NCBI GenBank assembly: GCA_033239525.1
Contig: BSYO01000026.1
Span: 9,038,371 to 9,102,370 of the forward strand
Length of the DNA: 64,000 bases
Origin: Nepenthes gracilis
Lineage: Eukaryota; Streptophyta; Magnoliopsida; Caryophyllales; Nepenthaceae
Reading direction: 5' to 3'
The notes under the pieces were generated by a model. The model had not been told where the DNA came from. It saw nothing but the letters and a program-made list of their open reading frames with translations, and ran no database searches. Of the stretch, positions 1 through 10,469 are shown one piece after another. Made by a program: the position numbers and the translations under genes. Each line of letters starts with the position of its first letter. Within the stretch, counting starts at the first letter, position 1.

Positions 1-690
1 GTCGTCTTTGGTAAAGAAGAGCAAATGGCAAGTGGCGGATGTGTGTCGACTTCCTGAGGCGTGAACAAGGCCTGCCCCAAAGGATAGCTTTCCACTCCCA
101 AGAATCGACCCGGCTCATGGATTCCACATCCGGCACGAATCAGACTAGACGGGACTATACAACCAGATTCGGATGGACCCGGAAGACGAGGAGCACACCT
201 CGTTCATGACAGATCAAGGACATATTGTTACAAAATGATGCCCTTTGGTCTCAAGAATGCAGGCGCGACGTACCAGCGCCTTGTAAACAAAATGTTCGAA
301 GCTCAGATAGGACGGAACGTGGAGGTGTACGTCGACGATATGCTTGTGAAAAGCAAAGTCGCGAGCCACCACGTCAACGACCTAGACAAGACTTTCCAGA
401 TCCTCCGGCGGCATGGGATGAAGCTCAATCCTGTCAAATGTGCGTTCGAGGTGACCTCCGGGAAGTTCCTAGGCTTCATTGTATCCCAGCGCGGAATAGA
501 AGCCAACCCGGAGAAGATCAAAGCAATACTCAACTTGAACCCTCCGCGAACCATAAAGGAAGTCAGGCCGAGAGCTCGCGGTTCCTAGCCAAGTCAGCCG
601 AAAAATATTTGCCCTTCTTCAAAGCGCTAAGGGGCACCAAATCGAACGGGTTCAAGTGGAATGAAGAATGCAACGAACCTTCAAGGAACT
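1..690 (+). pseudogene. Reverse transcriptase domain of element 1 (frameshifted, 5' truncated by window)
   Basis: The RT core is readable from about base 20 (a block reading NGKWRMCVDF) through the FGLKNAG block near 240-265 to the catalytic YVDDML motif at about 328-345. The connection block (FFKALRGTKSNGF) is at about 614-652. Adjacent blocks are in different frames, so at least three frameshifts disrupt it: before 235, near 565-590 and near 670. RT would copy element RNA to cDNA in virus-like particles. This copy cannot give a functional enzyme. Confidence 0.9.
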
Positions 691-699
691 GAAGACTTA

Positions 700-1530
700 C
701 CTCTCCATTCCTCACCGCGCGGAGGGGAAGATCTCTACCTCTACCCGGCTACATCGGCATCGGCGCTCACTCCGTGCTAGTAGCAGAGCACGGGCAAGCA
801 ACGGCCGGTGTACTACGTAAGCCGGTCTTAGAGGCTCGCTACCCGCACGCAGAAGGATGGCGCTCGCGCTTGTCTCTGCGGCGTGGAGCTGCGACCACCG
901 TCTTCCAAATCATACCGGATCGATCGACTTTTAAAGTCGATCTTGCGAAACCAGAGACGCGTCGGGCCGGTTGGTTAAGTGGGCCGTTGACTGGGAGAAT
1001 TCGACTTAGAGTTCCGGCCGCGGCCACCGTCGGACAGGCTCGCGGACTTCATCGTTGAAGCGGCACGCCCGGCCACAGGGCGAAGACAATGATCTAGGAG
1101 ATACGGAGCGCGACAGTTCACTGTGTGGACCACGAAACGTGAGACGGATCGTCTACTCAAACAGCAATGGAGCTGGAATCATGTTAAGGACGCCCGAGGG
1201 TGTGGAGATCGTATACTCCGTTACTGCGGCCTTCCCGAACGAACAACGTTGCGGAGTACGCAGCCCTCCTCAAGGGCCTACGATCGGCGAGGGAGTGTTC
1301 CCTTGGTCGTTGGTCGTAGATCCGAACTCGTGGTCAATCAGGAAGGGGAACTTCAAGCCTCGAACCCACAACTCGTGAGGTACAGCGAGAAAGTAAGGGC
1401 CATGATCCCCGAGTTCGATCGATTCGAGATCGAGCATATCCCGAGAACGGATAACGAACGCTACTGACCGACCGCCACGCGGCGCGAACTATAGAGCAGT
1501 ACGCAAGGGAACCCAGGGAAGTCCAGAACG
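700..1530 (+). pseudogene. RNase H region of element 1 (degraded)
   Basis: Fragments resembling the plant gypsy RNase H appear in different frames. GAGIMLRTPEGVEIVYS-like residues lie near 1175-1225, a VAEYAALLKGLRSA-like block in the next frame near 1254-1290, and an acidic FEIEHIPRTDN block near 1420-1460. Frame switches and internal stops show decay. The assignment rests on order (RT, RNase H, IN) and on the same blocks in the minus-strand relative at 30334-31141. Confidence 0.7.
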
Positions 1531-2805
1531 TGCCCAGCATCAATGCCGAAGACAAGGAAGTCCTTCAAATCAACACAAGGGACAACTGGATGACTCCATA
1601 CATAAAGTTCCTCATCAAGAAGCTTTGCGAGAGACGCCAACGGCAAGCGCGAATCAAGAAGACTGACAGATGGTACACGATTCTAAATGGGAGATTGTAC
1701 AAGATACTCCACCCCTCTCCTGAAGTGACTTACCCCGGAGGAAGCCGACTACGCGTTGGCGGAAGTACACTTGGGGCTGTGCGGATCTCACATTGGCGGG
1801 AAGAACCTAGCATTCAACGTCATGCGGCAAGGGTTCTACTGGCCCACCATGAAACAAGACGCTATGGAGTTCGTCCGCAAGTGTGAGAGTTGCCAGGTCC
1901 ATGGCAACATGACGCACCAGCCGCACACCGAGCTGCACTATCTCCAGTCCCCATGGCCGTTTGCACAATGGGGGCTCAACATACTCGGACCCCTACCGAT
2001 GGCAGCCGGACAAAGAAAATTCTTGATCGTTGCCATCGACTATTTCACAAAATGGGTGGAAGCCGTCCCACTCGCAAAGATTACAGAGCAAAATGCGACG
2101 GAGTTCCTCCGTCAGGACATTGTTTGCCGCTTTGGGATTCCGGAGGTCGTAGTAACCGACAACGGAACCCAATTCACCGACAAACGCTTCACGAAGTACT
2201 GCTGCGACCTTCGCATTAAGCTGGTGCACACGTCCGTGGCGCACCCTCAAGCAAACGGATAGGTCGAAGTCACCAACCGCACACTGCTGCACGGGTTGAA
2301 GACCAGGTTGGAAGACGCAGGGGGCTCCTGAACTGAGGAGCTTCCGTCAGTACTGTGGTCGTACCGAACAACTGCGAGAGAACAAACAAGGGAGACGCCT
2401 TTCAACCTTTGCTTTGGGGCTGAGGCTGTGGTACCCGTGGAAATGGGGATGCCAAGTCTGTGGATCGAGAGCTTCGACCCAGCCACCAACGAACAAAGGC
2501 TTCGGGAGAGTCTGGACTGCTCTCGAAGTTTGGGACGCCATCACGCATCCTACCAACAAATAGTCGCGCGGTACTACAACAAGCGAGTGAAGGCACGCCC
2601 ACTGGAAGTTGGAGATCTGGTCCTTCGGAGCGTAGAGGTAGCGGGAAAGACCGTAAATAGGAACAAACTCTCCCCCGGGTGGAAGGGACCGTTCTTCGTC
2701 TCCGCAATCCTCCGGCCGAGCGCATGGCGCCTGCGACAAACTGCGAACTCGGAACGCCGCCAACTTGAGGAAATATTACCAATGATGCAACCCCGACTCA
2801 GGTAA
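1530..2805 (+). pseudogene. Integrase of element 1 (DDE type, with stop codons)
   Basis: The N-terminal part has an H-x-H/C-x-x-C zinc-binding block: H-L-G-L-C-G-S-H, then C-E-S-C near 1890. The catalytic core has the first Asp in AIDYFTKW near 2034-2058, the second in VTDNGTQF near 2152-2175, and the Glu in VEVTNR near 2263-2280. The C-terminal LSPGWKGPF block is near 2665-2695. A TAG stop sits at about 2261 between the second D and E, and a TGA at about 2330. Both are explained by C-to-T or G-to-A changes in Gln and Trp codons. A frameshift lies near 1735. There is no chromodomain after the GPF-like block. Confidence 0.9.
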
Positions 2806-3744
2806 GTTGCACACCCATGCATCATATTGAATGCTTGGGCATGAGTTTTGTCTTTAATTATCATAGTTGCTATATCATGCTGCATATTCATTTGTATGAG
2901 TTAATGTCATACATTGCATTCTTGAATCAAACGACCTAGACCAAGTCCATCCTTGGCTCAATGCCTGGCGGTCCAAAGCAGACCGTCTCAGGACTCCGCC
3001 CTCATGCCAGATGGCCTGGGGACAGCTTTACTCACCATGGCTCCGCGCCGTGAGAGCCCGGGCCGAGGCACTCGAAACTAAGCCCCGTGCTAGTCATCGG
3101 AGGCGTCCCCACCGTAGGCTTGGTCAAAGGATCCAGGCGATCCATTCCAAAAGGCTATACGCCAACGACCCGTGCGGTCAAAACATTAGGCCTCTCCCGA
3201 GTCCCCACGATACGGCCATAAAACCTTAGGGGCAAAGAATCGCGGGCGTGCGGCGACCTTCTTCAAACAAGAGAGCACCCTCGGCTCTTGGTCGTGGGCT
3301 AGGACCTCAACTTGGTGATTATAACGCTTTGAGCGGGAGCAACACACCTCCCGCAATCATACGCGACCGAGTCCTAGACCCGGAGTCTTTTACCGCGGCT
3401 CGGCTAGCACACGCTAACCCTCGTTGAGGCTCCGGGGGCTTGGCGACGACATCCGCTTTACCGGATCGAGCCCCCAAACGCGTGAGTCTGATGACATCCT
3501 CTTACGAAGGACGAGCACCACGCAGAAGGCGCACGCATACGGGGCCTTAACAACAATGGCTCCAAAGAGCCCAATGCTCAAACACGAAGCATGATCCAAC
3601 AAATGGAAACAATGCAAAAAGCAAGCAACACTTTACGATGAGAGAAGCGTGGACATGAAGTGTAAACAGAAGCTTCTCATTTACGCAAAAGACAGATATG
3701 ATACAAAGGCGGAAACTGGTCTCAAAATTCAACCGCAGCGAAAG
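2806..3744. other. Post-integrase spacer of element 1
   Basis: This 0.9-kb stretch lies between the integrase end and the 3' end of the antisense gene. No ORF in it resembles a known protein. It would hold the 3' ends of both the sense pol transcript and the antisense gene transcript. Confidence 0.5.
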
Positions 3745-5838
3745 CTAATCGGGAAGGCTCGATGGACCCGCTTCCGCCGGGAAAGTCTCCAGGCGCGACG
3801 CCTCTTCTACCCCGACGTTCCCTGGATGGAGGACACCAACTGGGACGTAAGGAGCCGCCAGAGAGACAATCCTGCGACACAAGCGGATACCATCCCAATA
3901 ACGGGGTGTCCATCGCCTCGCCGCTGATGGAGTATGTCGACCAACCATCTCTCCAACGATCTGGTGACACGGCTCTGGATAGTAGAGCTTCCAGCCCACT
4001 CTCTGCCAGCCGCCCATTCTCCTCTCGAGAGAGATGCGATTTGGGCAAAACAAGATGATGCCCGCTAATAATGGCCCGCTCTAGGTCCCCACGAAAAGAG
4101 TCGGCTTGCACCTCGAGGGGGACCGTATCGTCAGGAGCCTGCACGGAAGGAAAGGTTAGAAGCATTACCAAAATAAACAACAAAGGAAGAAGTCCAGAAG
4201 GAAGCTACCGTACCAGAAGATGGGCGACGCGCAGGAAGCGTGCGAAACTGCCCAGAAGAGCCTCTCTCTGGGGCTCAACCTCCTCGACTGCTCGGGGAGG
4301 GCTGGCTGGAAGGCTGGCAGCCGTAGGAGCGCTCGAGGGCCCTTACCGCGAGGACGTCCCGGCTGCCCCTTCGCCAGCCTGAACCGCATCGAGCGAGGCG
4401 GTGCGGACCTCCGAACATTCATCCAAAAGAGCCTCTCCCCGGGGCTCGGCCTTCCTCTGCGGCTTGGGAGGGGCTGGGCGGAAAGGCCGGGCGCTGACGG
4501 GCGCTCGCGAGCTCTTGCCGCGAGGACGTCCCTGTTCGCAGTCCGAACCACCTCGGCAGGAGCGGTGTCGATCTCTGAATATACGGCCCGCGCAAACTCA
4601 ACTAAAGGAACCTCTCCCGAGGCTCGGCTCCTCGAGGAGGAGGGTGACCGGAAGGCCGAAGCCGTAGGAATGCTCGGGGGCTCTTGCCACGAGGACGTTA
4701 TGCTTCCTTTCGTCGTACAACAAGAGAGGTGGTGCACCTCCGAAAATGCAGCCGGGTTTTCGGGAGCCTCAAGCTGACGAAATGGGCTCTACAAAAATCG
4801 CCCCGCAACTCCACAACTTCACCCGGCCTCCAAAGATCGGCTCAAATGAGGAATGGCCCTCCGCGCTCTCCAACATGACGACGTCGTCGACGCCGCCAGC
4901 AGCGCCGCCAAAGGATGGATCCCATCGCAGACTTCACGGGCGGCTAACTCCGTAGTCGAAGTCGACGAGGGTGCGGCGGGTTCCCGGCAGGTCTCCTTGA
5001 AGCTGGACTACCCGCAGTAGAAGGACCAGCGACTCGTCTCCGGGACCTCCTCAAAGGAGTCCCTGTGGCTTCCCTTAACCGCTTGAGGGCAGCCGCGTCC
5101 TCATCATCGCTCGACGACAATAACGAACTGCTTTCCTCCTCGATTCTCACGGGCGGAACGGAAGCGGCCGTCTCTTCAGGAAGATCCTTACCAGGGCCGG
5201 CTATTGCCCAACCAGCAGGAGGCCCCCACCTGCCCATCTCGAACGTGACAGACGTAAGGAAGTAACCCTGAATCCTGAACCTTTCTTCCTCCACCTTAAT
5301 GGTGGATGGACGGCTTCAAGACTCTACAAGGTCTTCGTTGGTGGGCTTGTCCCTAAGAACTCCGAGATCGGGCCCCACGCCTTTGGAAGCTCTTGATCGA
5401 ACGCTCCTGTAGAAAGAAGAAGCGATCCTTCCAACCCTTCACGGCGTCGGGATTGGTGAACCCCAACTGAACCTAACTTGGGAAAGCGAAATCCAAACTC
5501 CGTAATCCTTGCCGCCTTCGCATCATGCGCAGAAGATACCAGATATATGCATTGGGATGAAGCCTCGCTAGTGGGGACTCCCGCGCTTCAACTATCGCGT
5601 GCAAATTGCGCTACGGAAAAACGATGGATGGTGTTCGACACCGTAATAAAACCCTCTGGGGGGCGTGGGCTCTATCCTGAGCGCCGGGAACACGGGAACT
5701 CAGGCTAGCAGGAATCGCGTAATCTACCCTAAGAGAGGCTATGTACGCCTCAGTCAAAATCGACTTGGTATTGCGAACGCCATGACGCACAAGCCTGGAA
5801 ACATGGGAAGAAGAAGAACTCTCTCCTTTCGTAGCCAT
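3745..5838 (-). pseudogene. Antisense ORF A of element 1 (KxWKxxFFF / coiled-coil gene, one intron)
   Basis: It starts with an ATG at 5838-5836 (MATKGESSSSSHVSRL). Next come a KGWKDRFFFLQER block near 5435-5397, a low-complexity Ser/Asp/Glu- and Pro/Arg-rich stretch (about 5290-4220), a GT-AG intron at 4213-4139, and a C-terminal RYWDGIRLCRRI ... VGVLHPGN module near 3940-3860. The WK-FFF block resembles the Pfam family named 'putative gypsy type transposon' (recognised from memory). At least two frameshifts make this copy a pseudogene. The same layout occurs at 23574-25466 and 37574-39530. Its function is unknown. Proteins like this occur as extra ORFs in plant Tat-type elements, placed as here on the strand opposite pol. 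Confidence 0.75.
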
Positions 5839-5906
5839 TTGCCTCTCGAAGATCGCAGGGTAAAGGGAGAAGAAATCAGCAGAAGGAAGGAAACGATTGT
5901 CGTCTG

Positions 5907-5978
5907 GTTTAAATAGACAACTCTCAGCCAAGAGGCGGAAAATCAAACGCCATCAAGCTCCGGAGATTGAGACACGTG
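5907..5978 (-). promoter_or_regulatory. Promoter-like block of antisense ORF A (G-box and TATA)
   Basis: Reading the minus strand, CACGTG is at 5978-5973 and CTATTTAAAC at about 5918-5907. The latter lies about 70 bp before the ATG at 5838. The same TATTTAAA spacing recurs before antisense ORFs elsewhere in the window. Confidence 0.55.
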
Positions 5979-6233
5979 GTGGCATCGGGCGCACTCAACC
6001 TCAAATCAATCGCAATGATGGCTAGACGCCAGCACCAGGCGCGACCCTTCAAGAGAGCTATGTCCACGCCAAGCCGCCAAGATTAAATGCGGGCTCACGA
6101 TAGCAGAGTTCTTCAAGACGCGCATGAGAGAGAAACCTTGAAGACAATATGAAAGATGCATTCTCATTCACGACAAAGTAATTACATTACAACGCTAGCA
6201 AAAAAAAAAAAAAATACAACGGTAGCAAAACGG

Positions 6234-6814
6234 TCAGCGATCCCGGTGGCCGGAGGGGGAACCTTGAACGGGATAATCCACCAACTGTTCACGGATCCTG
6301 ACGGACGAGTTACGAGGATCTATGATGCCCACGCAGAAGCCTGGATCCTCTAATAAAGCAAGCCTTTTGCAAAGTCTAACGGCGTCAAAATATCTCCGAT
6401 CCAAGTCCGATCTCATTTCCTCCGGCCGAAGCATCGACCTCATCTCCGTCCGCAGCGCAGCGACTTTAGCCTGGTGCCGCCGCCTAAGTTGCTCCATTTC
6501 TTCCTCAAGTGCCAAAATGCGGCCCTGCGCCCCCACGTTGGCATCCGCCAGCCGTATGGCTCTGGCCTCCGACTCGGCCAGAGCATTCTCCAAATGTGCA
6601 ACGCGGGCTTTCAGCCGCTCAATTTCGATCGCTGCAACCCCCCGATGCGGTGGGACACCCTCGAAACCCAGAGGAACCCCCCGACTCCAAGAAGGGCCGG
6701 CAAATCATGGCCTTGAGCCCTCTCCGAGGAATAGGCTCCAGAAGACACGGGGGCGTTAGAGCCGAACTCGGACTCGTGAGTGGAGGGCTCCGTGTCACTA
6801 GAGGAGTCTCCCAT
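6234..6814 (-). pseudogene. Antisense ORF B of element 1 (coiled coil plus C-terminal module only)
   Basis: From an ATG at 6814 (MGDSSSDTEPSTHESEF) a Ser/Glu-rich start leads, after one frameshift near 6640, into a long heptad-rich helix (ENALAESEARAIRL ... LALEEEMEQLRRRHQ). It then runs into RRYFDAVRLCKRLALLEDP with F-C-V-G-I-I-D-P-R-N, and stops at 6234. The C-terminal module matches that of ORF A (about 3940-3860) and of the antisense genes of the two minus-strand elements. The WK-FFF region is absent. It looks like a second, shortened antisense gene, possibly from duplication of the exon-2 part. No known function. Confidence 0.6.
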
Positions 6815-6905
6815 CAATTTCGCAGCGAGAAAACGCGCAGTGGAAGATCGAACGGCCAGTGGATGAACAAGTACAAAGGCGTGCCAGATTTCGGGAGAAA
6901 GTGGC

Positions 6906-6993
6906 GCATTTAAATAGGCAAACCTTCCGAAAAGCAAAGAAACCCAAAGGGTGAAAAGCATTTAAGGATGGGCCAATGAGGTTCCACCACGTG
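6906..6993 (-). promoter_or_regulatory. Promoter-like block of antisense ORF B (G-box and TATA)
   Basis: On the minus strand, CACGTG lies at 6993-6988 and CCTATTTAAATGC at about 6919-6906. The latter is about 95 bp before the ATG at 6814. The same two motifs in the same order precede ORF A. Confidence 0.5.
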
Positions 6994-7972
6994 GGAGACC
7001 CAAAAACTTCGTCGTTTCCAAGATGGAACGACGTCTCGGCGCGCAAATTAAATGCGCCGGGCAGCCCAGGGACGTGGCGGTTGACGGGACCCCGCAGCTC
7101 TCAAAGGATGACGCGTGGATCTTCGGGGCAAACACCGTGACCTAAAAGCATTTACGAGAAGAGACAAAAATTGAAGACAAAAGAGGCTACTTCTTTTATT
7201 AAATGCTTTCTTATAAAGTACAAGATCTACAACCATGAAGTTGAGAAAGACGAAAGAAGATCAGAGAGCCTCTCCCGTACCTGGACCCAGAGAGCCGGCC
7301 GACGGGCGGCAGGCCGCCTGGAATTGCCGAGGCGAATCAAGGAAGCCATAGCATCCCCTTCTCCCGAGATTCAGGAAGCACTCAAGTCGCACTCGGAAAG
7401 TTCGGTGTCAAGCCCGCTTCCCGGAGGGCCGCACCCCTTCCATGGTTGGTGCACCGGCTCGCTCATGGAAGAGTCCCCTTTCTCGGGTTGAGTCAAAGAA
7501 TCCCGCCTGCCTGCCACAACCCGGAAGGAAGCGCACGACAACGGCGGAATGGCCAAGCCACTCTCGTTAGCAAAGGAAGCAAGCCACAAGGCTTGGACTA
7601 CAACGGTCTCCATCAGGGAACCCAAGCATGCAAGTGGTCCATCCAACTCCTCGAGTGCCCACCAGGGGCGGGGAAAGCCAGAATCTCCTCATCGCCTCTC
7701 CGATTCGTTGGTAAGGGATGAACTTCACTCGCTCAAGTGCCCCCTATTTATGGGCAAGACGCAGGACATCTCTTCACCCAGTAGCGACACGACATCCAAA
7801 GATCTTTCGGCAACAAAGAACCCAAGACGCGCGAATCTCGGGGCGATAACATTAAAAAAGCCTAATACCCCCGGAAAAGGTGCTGGGAAGAGACAAAAAG
7901 TGGCGCGGCACGAGGAAGGGTACGAGGCCATGGAAATGGGCCTGAATGCTGCCAGCCCGACCACCGGCATAT
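6994..7972. other. 3' region of element 1 before the LTR
   Basis: GC-rich sequence with an ATG-less open frame on the minus strand (about 7720-7371) that I cannot assign. A CCCATAAATAG box on the minus strand at about 7754-7744 might be a third TATA-like site, but no convincing protein follows it. Confidence 0.35.
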
Positions 7973-7983
7973 TTGGGGGCTAG
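7973..7983 (+). other. Polypurine tract of element 1
   Basis: TTGGGGGCTAG lies directly before the LTR start at 7984. The preceding CCACCGGCAT is shared with the PPT region of element 2 (minus strand, just right of 23112), which supports both LTR boundaries. Confidence 0.7.
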
Positions 7984-8798
7984 TGTTGGGTCCCATGTCT
8001 CTTAAGATGGCCTAGGCCCACGAAATCTCGCGGCCAGGAGAAGATATTGTTTTAAAGGGGTGAATGACTTAACTGTTATTAAATGCATCGCGGGAAGACA
8101 AAAAAATAGGCGTTGATACATAACGCCACCCGCGCCGTCTATCCCAGCTAAAATCGGGCGTGGTCAACCCTCGGCGTGCCAAGCACGGCAATGTGACCGG
8201 AGGTCCATGAACATGATATTGTTTTGGCGCCCAAGAGTCAATGGGGTGAGGTGTATAAAAACCCTCACACCCCACAGAAAAGGACCTTTTTCTTCGACTC
8301 TTCAACTCTTTCGATCTTCATCGACTATCAACCTAGACCTTGAACTCTTCGATCAAACTACGATCCTCATCTTATTGCTTAAAGTGTCCTTGATCATTTT
8401 CCTTCCCTTTCTCTAAAATACAAGAGTGAACAGCCAAAGAAGAGCATGATATCTATTGTCGCTCACCATCCCAAAGATCCTTTGAGATCAACGGAAAGTT
8501 AGCCACCAACAAGCGGTGCATTACAAAATCTTACATTTCCCCACATCATCGCATAAGCACTTCTACGCTTCCACAAGATTTCTCCGCGCACCACCTTAGC
8601 GTGCGCCATTTCCGTAATATTGCCGACTTGAAGGCGGAGCGGCTTGGGAGAAATCCTTTTCACCTTTGTTTGTTGTTTGTGTTGTGCAGGTCCAATTTCA
8701 TAGAGACGGAGACCGGACCCTTCTTCCGGAGCAACCGCACGCTTAGGAATCCAAAGGCTCCCTAATCCGTACGACAACCTTGGGCCCGGGACGCAACA
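7984..8798 (+). repeat. 3' LTR of element 1
   Basis: It begins TGTTGGGTCCC right after the polypurine tract and most likely ends GACGCAACA at 8798, giving TGTTG/CAACA inverted ends and about 815 bp. A TATA box (GTATAAAAACC) is at about 8253-8263. The partner LTR is outside the window, so the right end rests on the terminal repeat only. Confidence 0.75.
8254..8260 (+). promoter_or_regulatory. LTR TATA box of element 1
   Basis: TATAAAA at 8254-8260, roughly 270 bp into the LTR. It is followed by CCCTCACACCCCAC and a pyrimidine-rich leader, as expected for the U3/R promoter of a plant gypsy LTR. Confidence 0.6.
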
Positions 8799-9175
8799 AA
8801 AGATAAACACGGACATTTGATCTTAAAATTGTATGGTTTACACGGATTTGAATTCCACCATTATTTTTTTAGTTGATTATTCGCCTCATGAAAGAAAAAG
8901 TTTACAATAATAATAAGCATCTTTGAGAGCCATTAAAAATGATGAAAAATACCGCAATAGTTATGTTGATAGTCTGATTTATTAGTGGGTGTTCTTGGCA
9001 ATTGCGCCACGTTAATGTAATTAAAAAAAGTTGATTTCTTCCGGTTCAAAAAATAAAATAAAATATTGAATGTGCTGATAATTTCCCACTAAATAAGCTA
9101 ATCTTGTGTTTGGTTCATGACCTAACAACTACTTTGTGAGCTTTTCATAATTTATATTTTAAACTTGTTGGGAAT
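8799..9175. other. AT-rich intergenic segment
   Basis: No gene or repeat recognised. Its last five bases (AAACT, 9171-9175) are the left target-site copy of the neighbouring solo LTR. Confidence 0.6.
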
Positions 9176-9939
9176 GGCCTGAGAACAGCTCGTCCAACCC
9201 AAAATTGAAGTAGGACCCAAGCGTCAATGGTCTAAATATGGGCACACAAGTCCGTGCAGACCTTCCGAGTAACTAGACAATGGAGAGTATGTGAGACTAA
9301 GATAAATAATGGCTCAATAGGGCAATAAACGAGACGTTTAATTCTAACGAACAATTACAGTTAATCAAGGAATAACAACGTATACATAAATAACTCAATC
9401 CAAAAATAACCGAACACAGATCTCTTATTAACGACTAAATGGTTACTGAATTGATTTAAAAAACAGTTAAGCACTAGAAATAATGGTTACCATTTAATGC
9501 CGTTAAATGCCTTCCAATACAGGCGATAATTCCGAACTGACTAATCAATTAGAACTCCGATTATAAATGCAAATCTTCCCCAATCAAAGAGAGGGAGTTC
9601 GATCGAGACACACAAAGATACTTTAAAAAAGAGTACTATTAAAAAAGTGGAGCCAAGTCCTCTAATAAACTAAAAAATATCACACTCATCACCTTTCTCC
9701 TTCAATTTACACTTTCTTCCTACATCTTTCAACTCATTTAAAAAAGATTTTTGATTTGAGCATCGAATGATATATCAGGAAGCGAATCCTACATACCTTT
9801 AATCTCTCGTTGAATTTGTTATGATGTGCAAGGTTACGATTTTCAATCACGAAAACCAAACCCGTAACCTCTCGGATCAGCCGAAGGGTGCATCCGAGCC
9901 TCTAATCCAAGCAATAATCTATGTTGGAGCAACGTATCA
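9176..9939 (+). mobile_element. Solo LTR with perfect 5-bp target duplication
   Basis: The 764-bp unit starts TGTTGGGAATGG, ends AACGTATCA and is flanked by AAACT on both sides (9171-9175 and 9940-9944). A TATA box (GATTATAAATGC) near 9560 suggests + orientation. No PPT, PBS or internal region adjoins it, as expected after LTR-LTR recombination. It lies about 0.5 kb beyond the stop codon of the AGPase gene. Confidence 0.8.
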
Positions 9940-10254
9940 AAACTTTTAGCTTCCACATTAAATTAAAATAACTTTATGGCTGCATCAAGGCTCACCGGGT
10001 CTGAAAAAGGGTAAAAGACTGATCTCTCCATTGATGCAAGAACCACAGCAGCAAGCATATGAAAACGAAGACAGGAAATGGTCTTTTAATTTCTGGAAGG
10101 ATCAAACTTCTTACAATTTATGAACAGAAAAAAAGCCTCTTAGAGTTTGACAATACATAGAGCTTCTTCCCTCTACCCAGCTACTCGAACATTCACCTCT
10201 GACATACACTATACTCTCTCTGACACAACTAGGCCGAGCAACAGACCCGCCGAA

Positions 10255-10260
10255 TTTATT
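10255..10260 (-). promoter_or_regulatory. Probable poly(A) signal of the AGPase gene
   Basis: AATAAA on the minus strand, about 210 bp after the stop codon at 10470-10472. It is a plausible near-upstream element, with no transcript evidence. Confidence 0.4.
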
Positions 10261-10469
10261 CACTATCTACGCCTATGATCTCTTCCCACGAGGAAAGGAT
10301 ATGGCATCTAAGATTTTTTTACATAGAGATCTTACAGTGGCATTCTGTTTCTTACATGGGAAGCATGCACCAGGTATGGCTGCTCATGATATCAACTTGA
10401 AAGCACCTCCAATGAGTCTTCAATCTCTCGTTGACAACCCTCACTGATCAAACCAGCTCAAGATCCAAA

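Larger units (their letters stand above)
1..8798 (+). mobile_element. Partial Ty3/gypsy (Tat/Retand-like) LTR retrotransposon, element 1
   Basis: The element enters the window inside reverse transcriptase and runs through RNase H, integrase, a 5.2-kb post-pol region and one LTR at 7984-8798. The 5'LTR, gag and protease lie left of the window. Tat-type assignment rests on the RT block, an integrase with no chromodomain, and a long region after integrase that holds antisense ORFs. All pol frames carry stops or frameshifts, so it is defective. It is clearly more GC-rich than the flanking intergenic DNA. Confidence 0.9.

Noticed and set aside
7371..7646. Possible third antisense ORF in element 1
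   Set aside because: There is no ATG in this frame, no resemblance to the coiled-coil or WK-FFF modules and no G-box. Only a TATA-like ATAAATA lies upstream.
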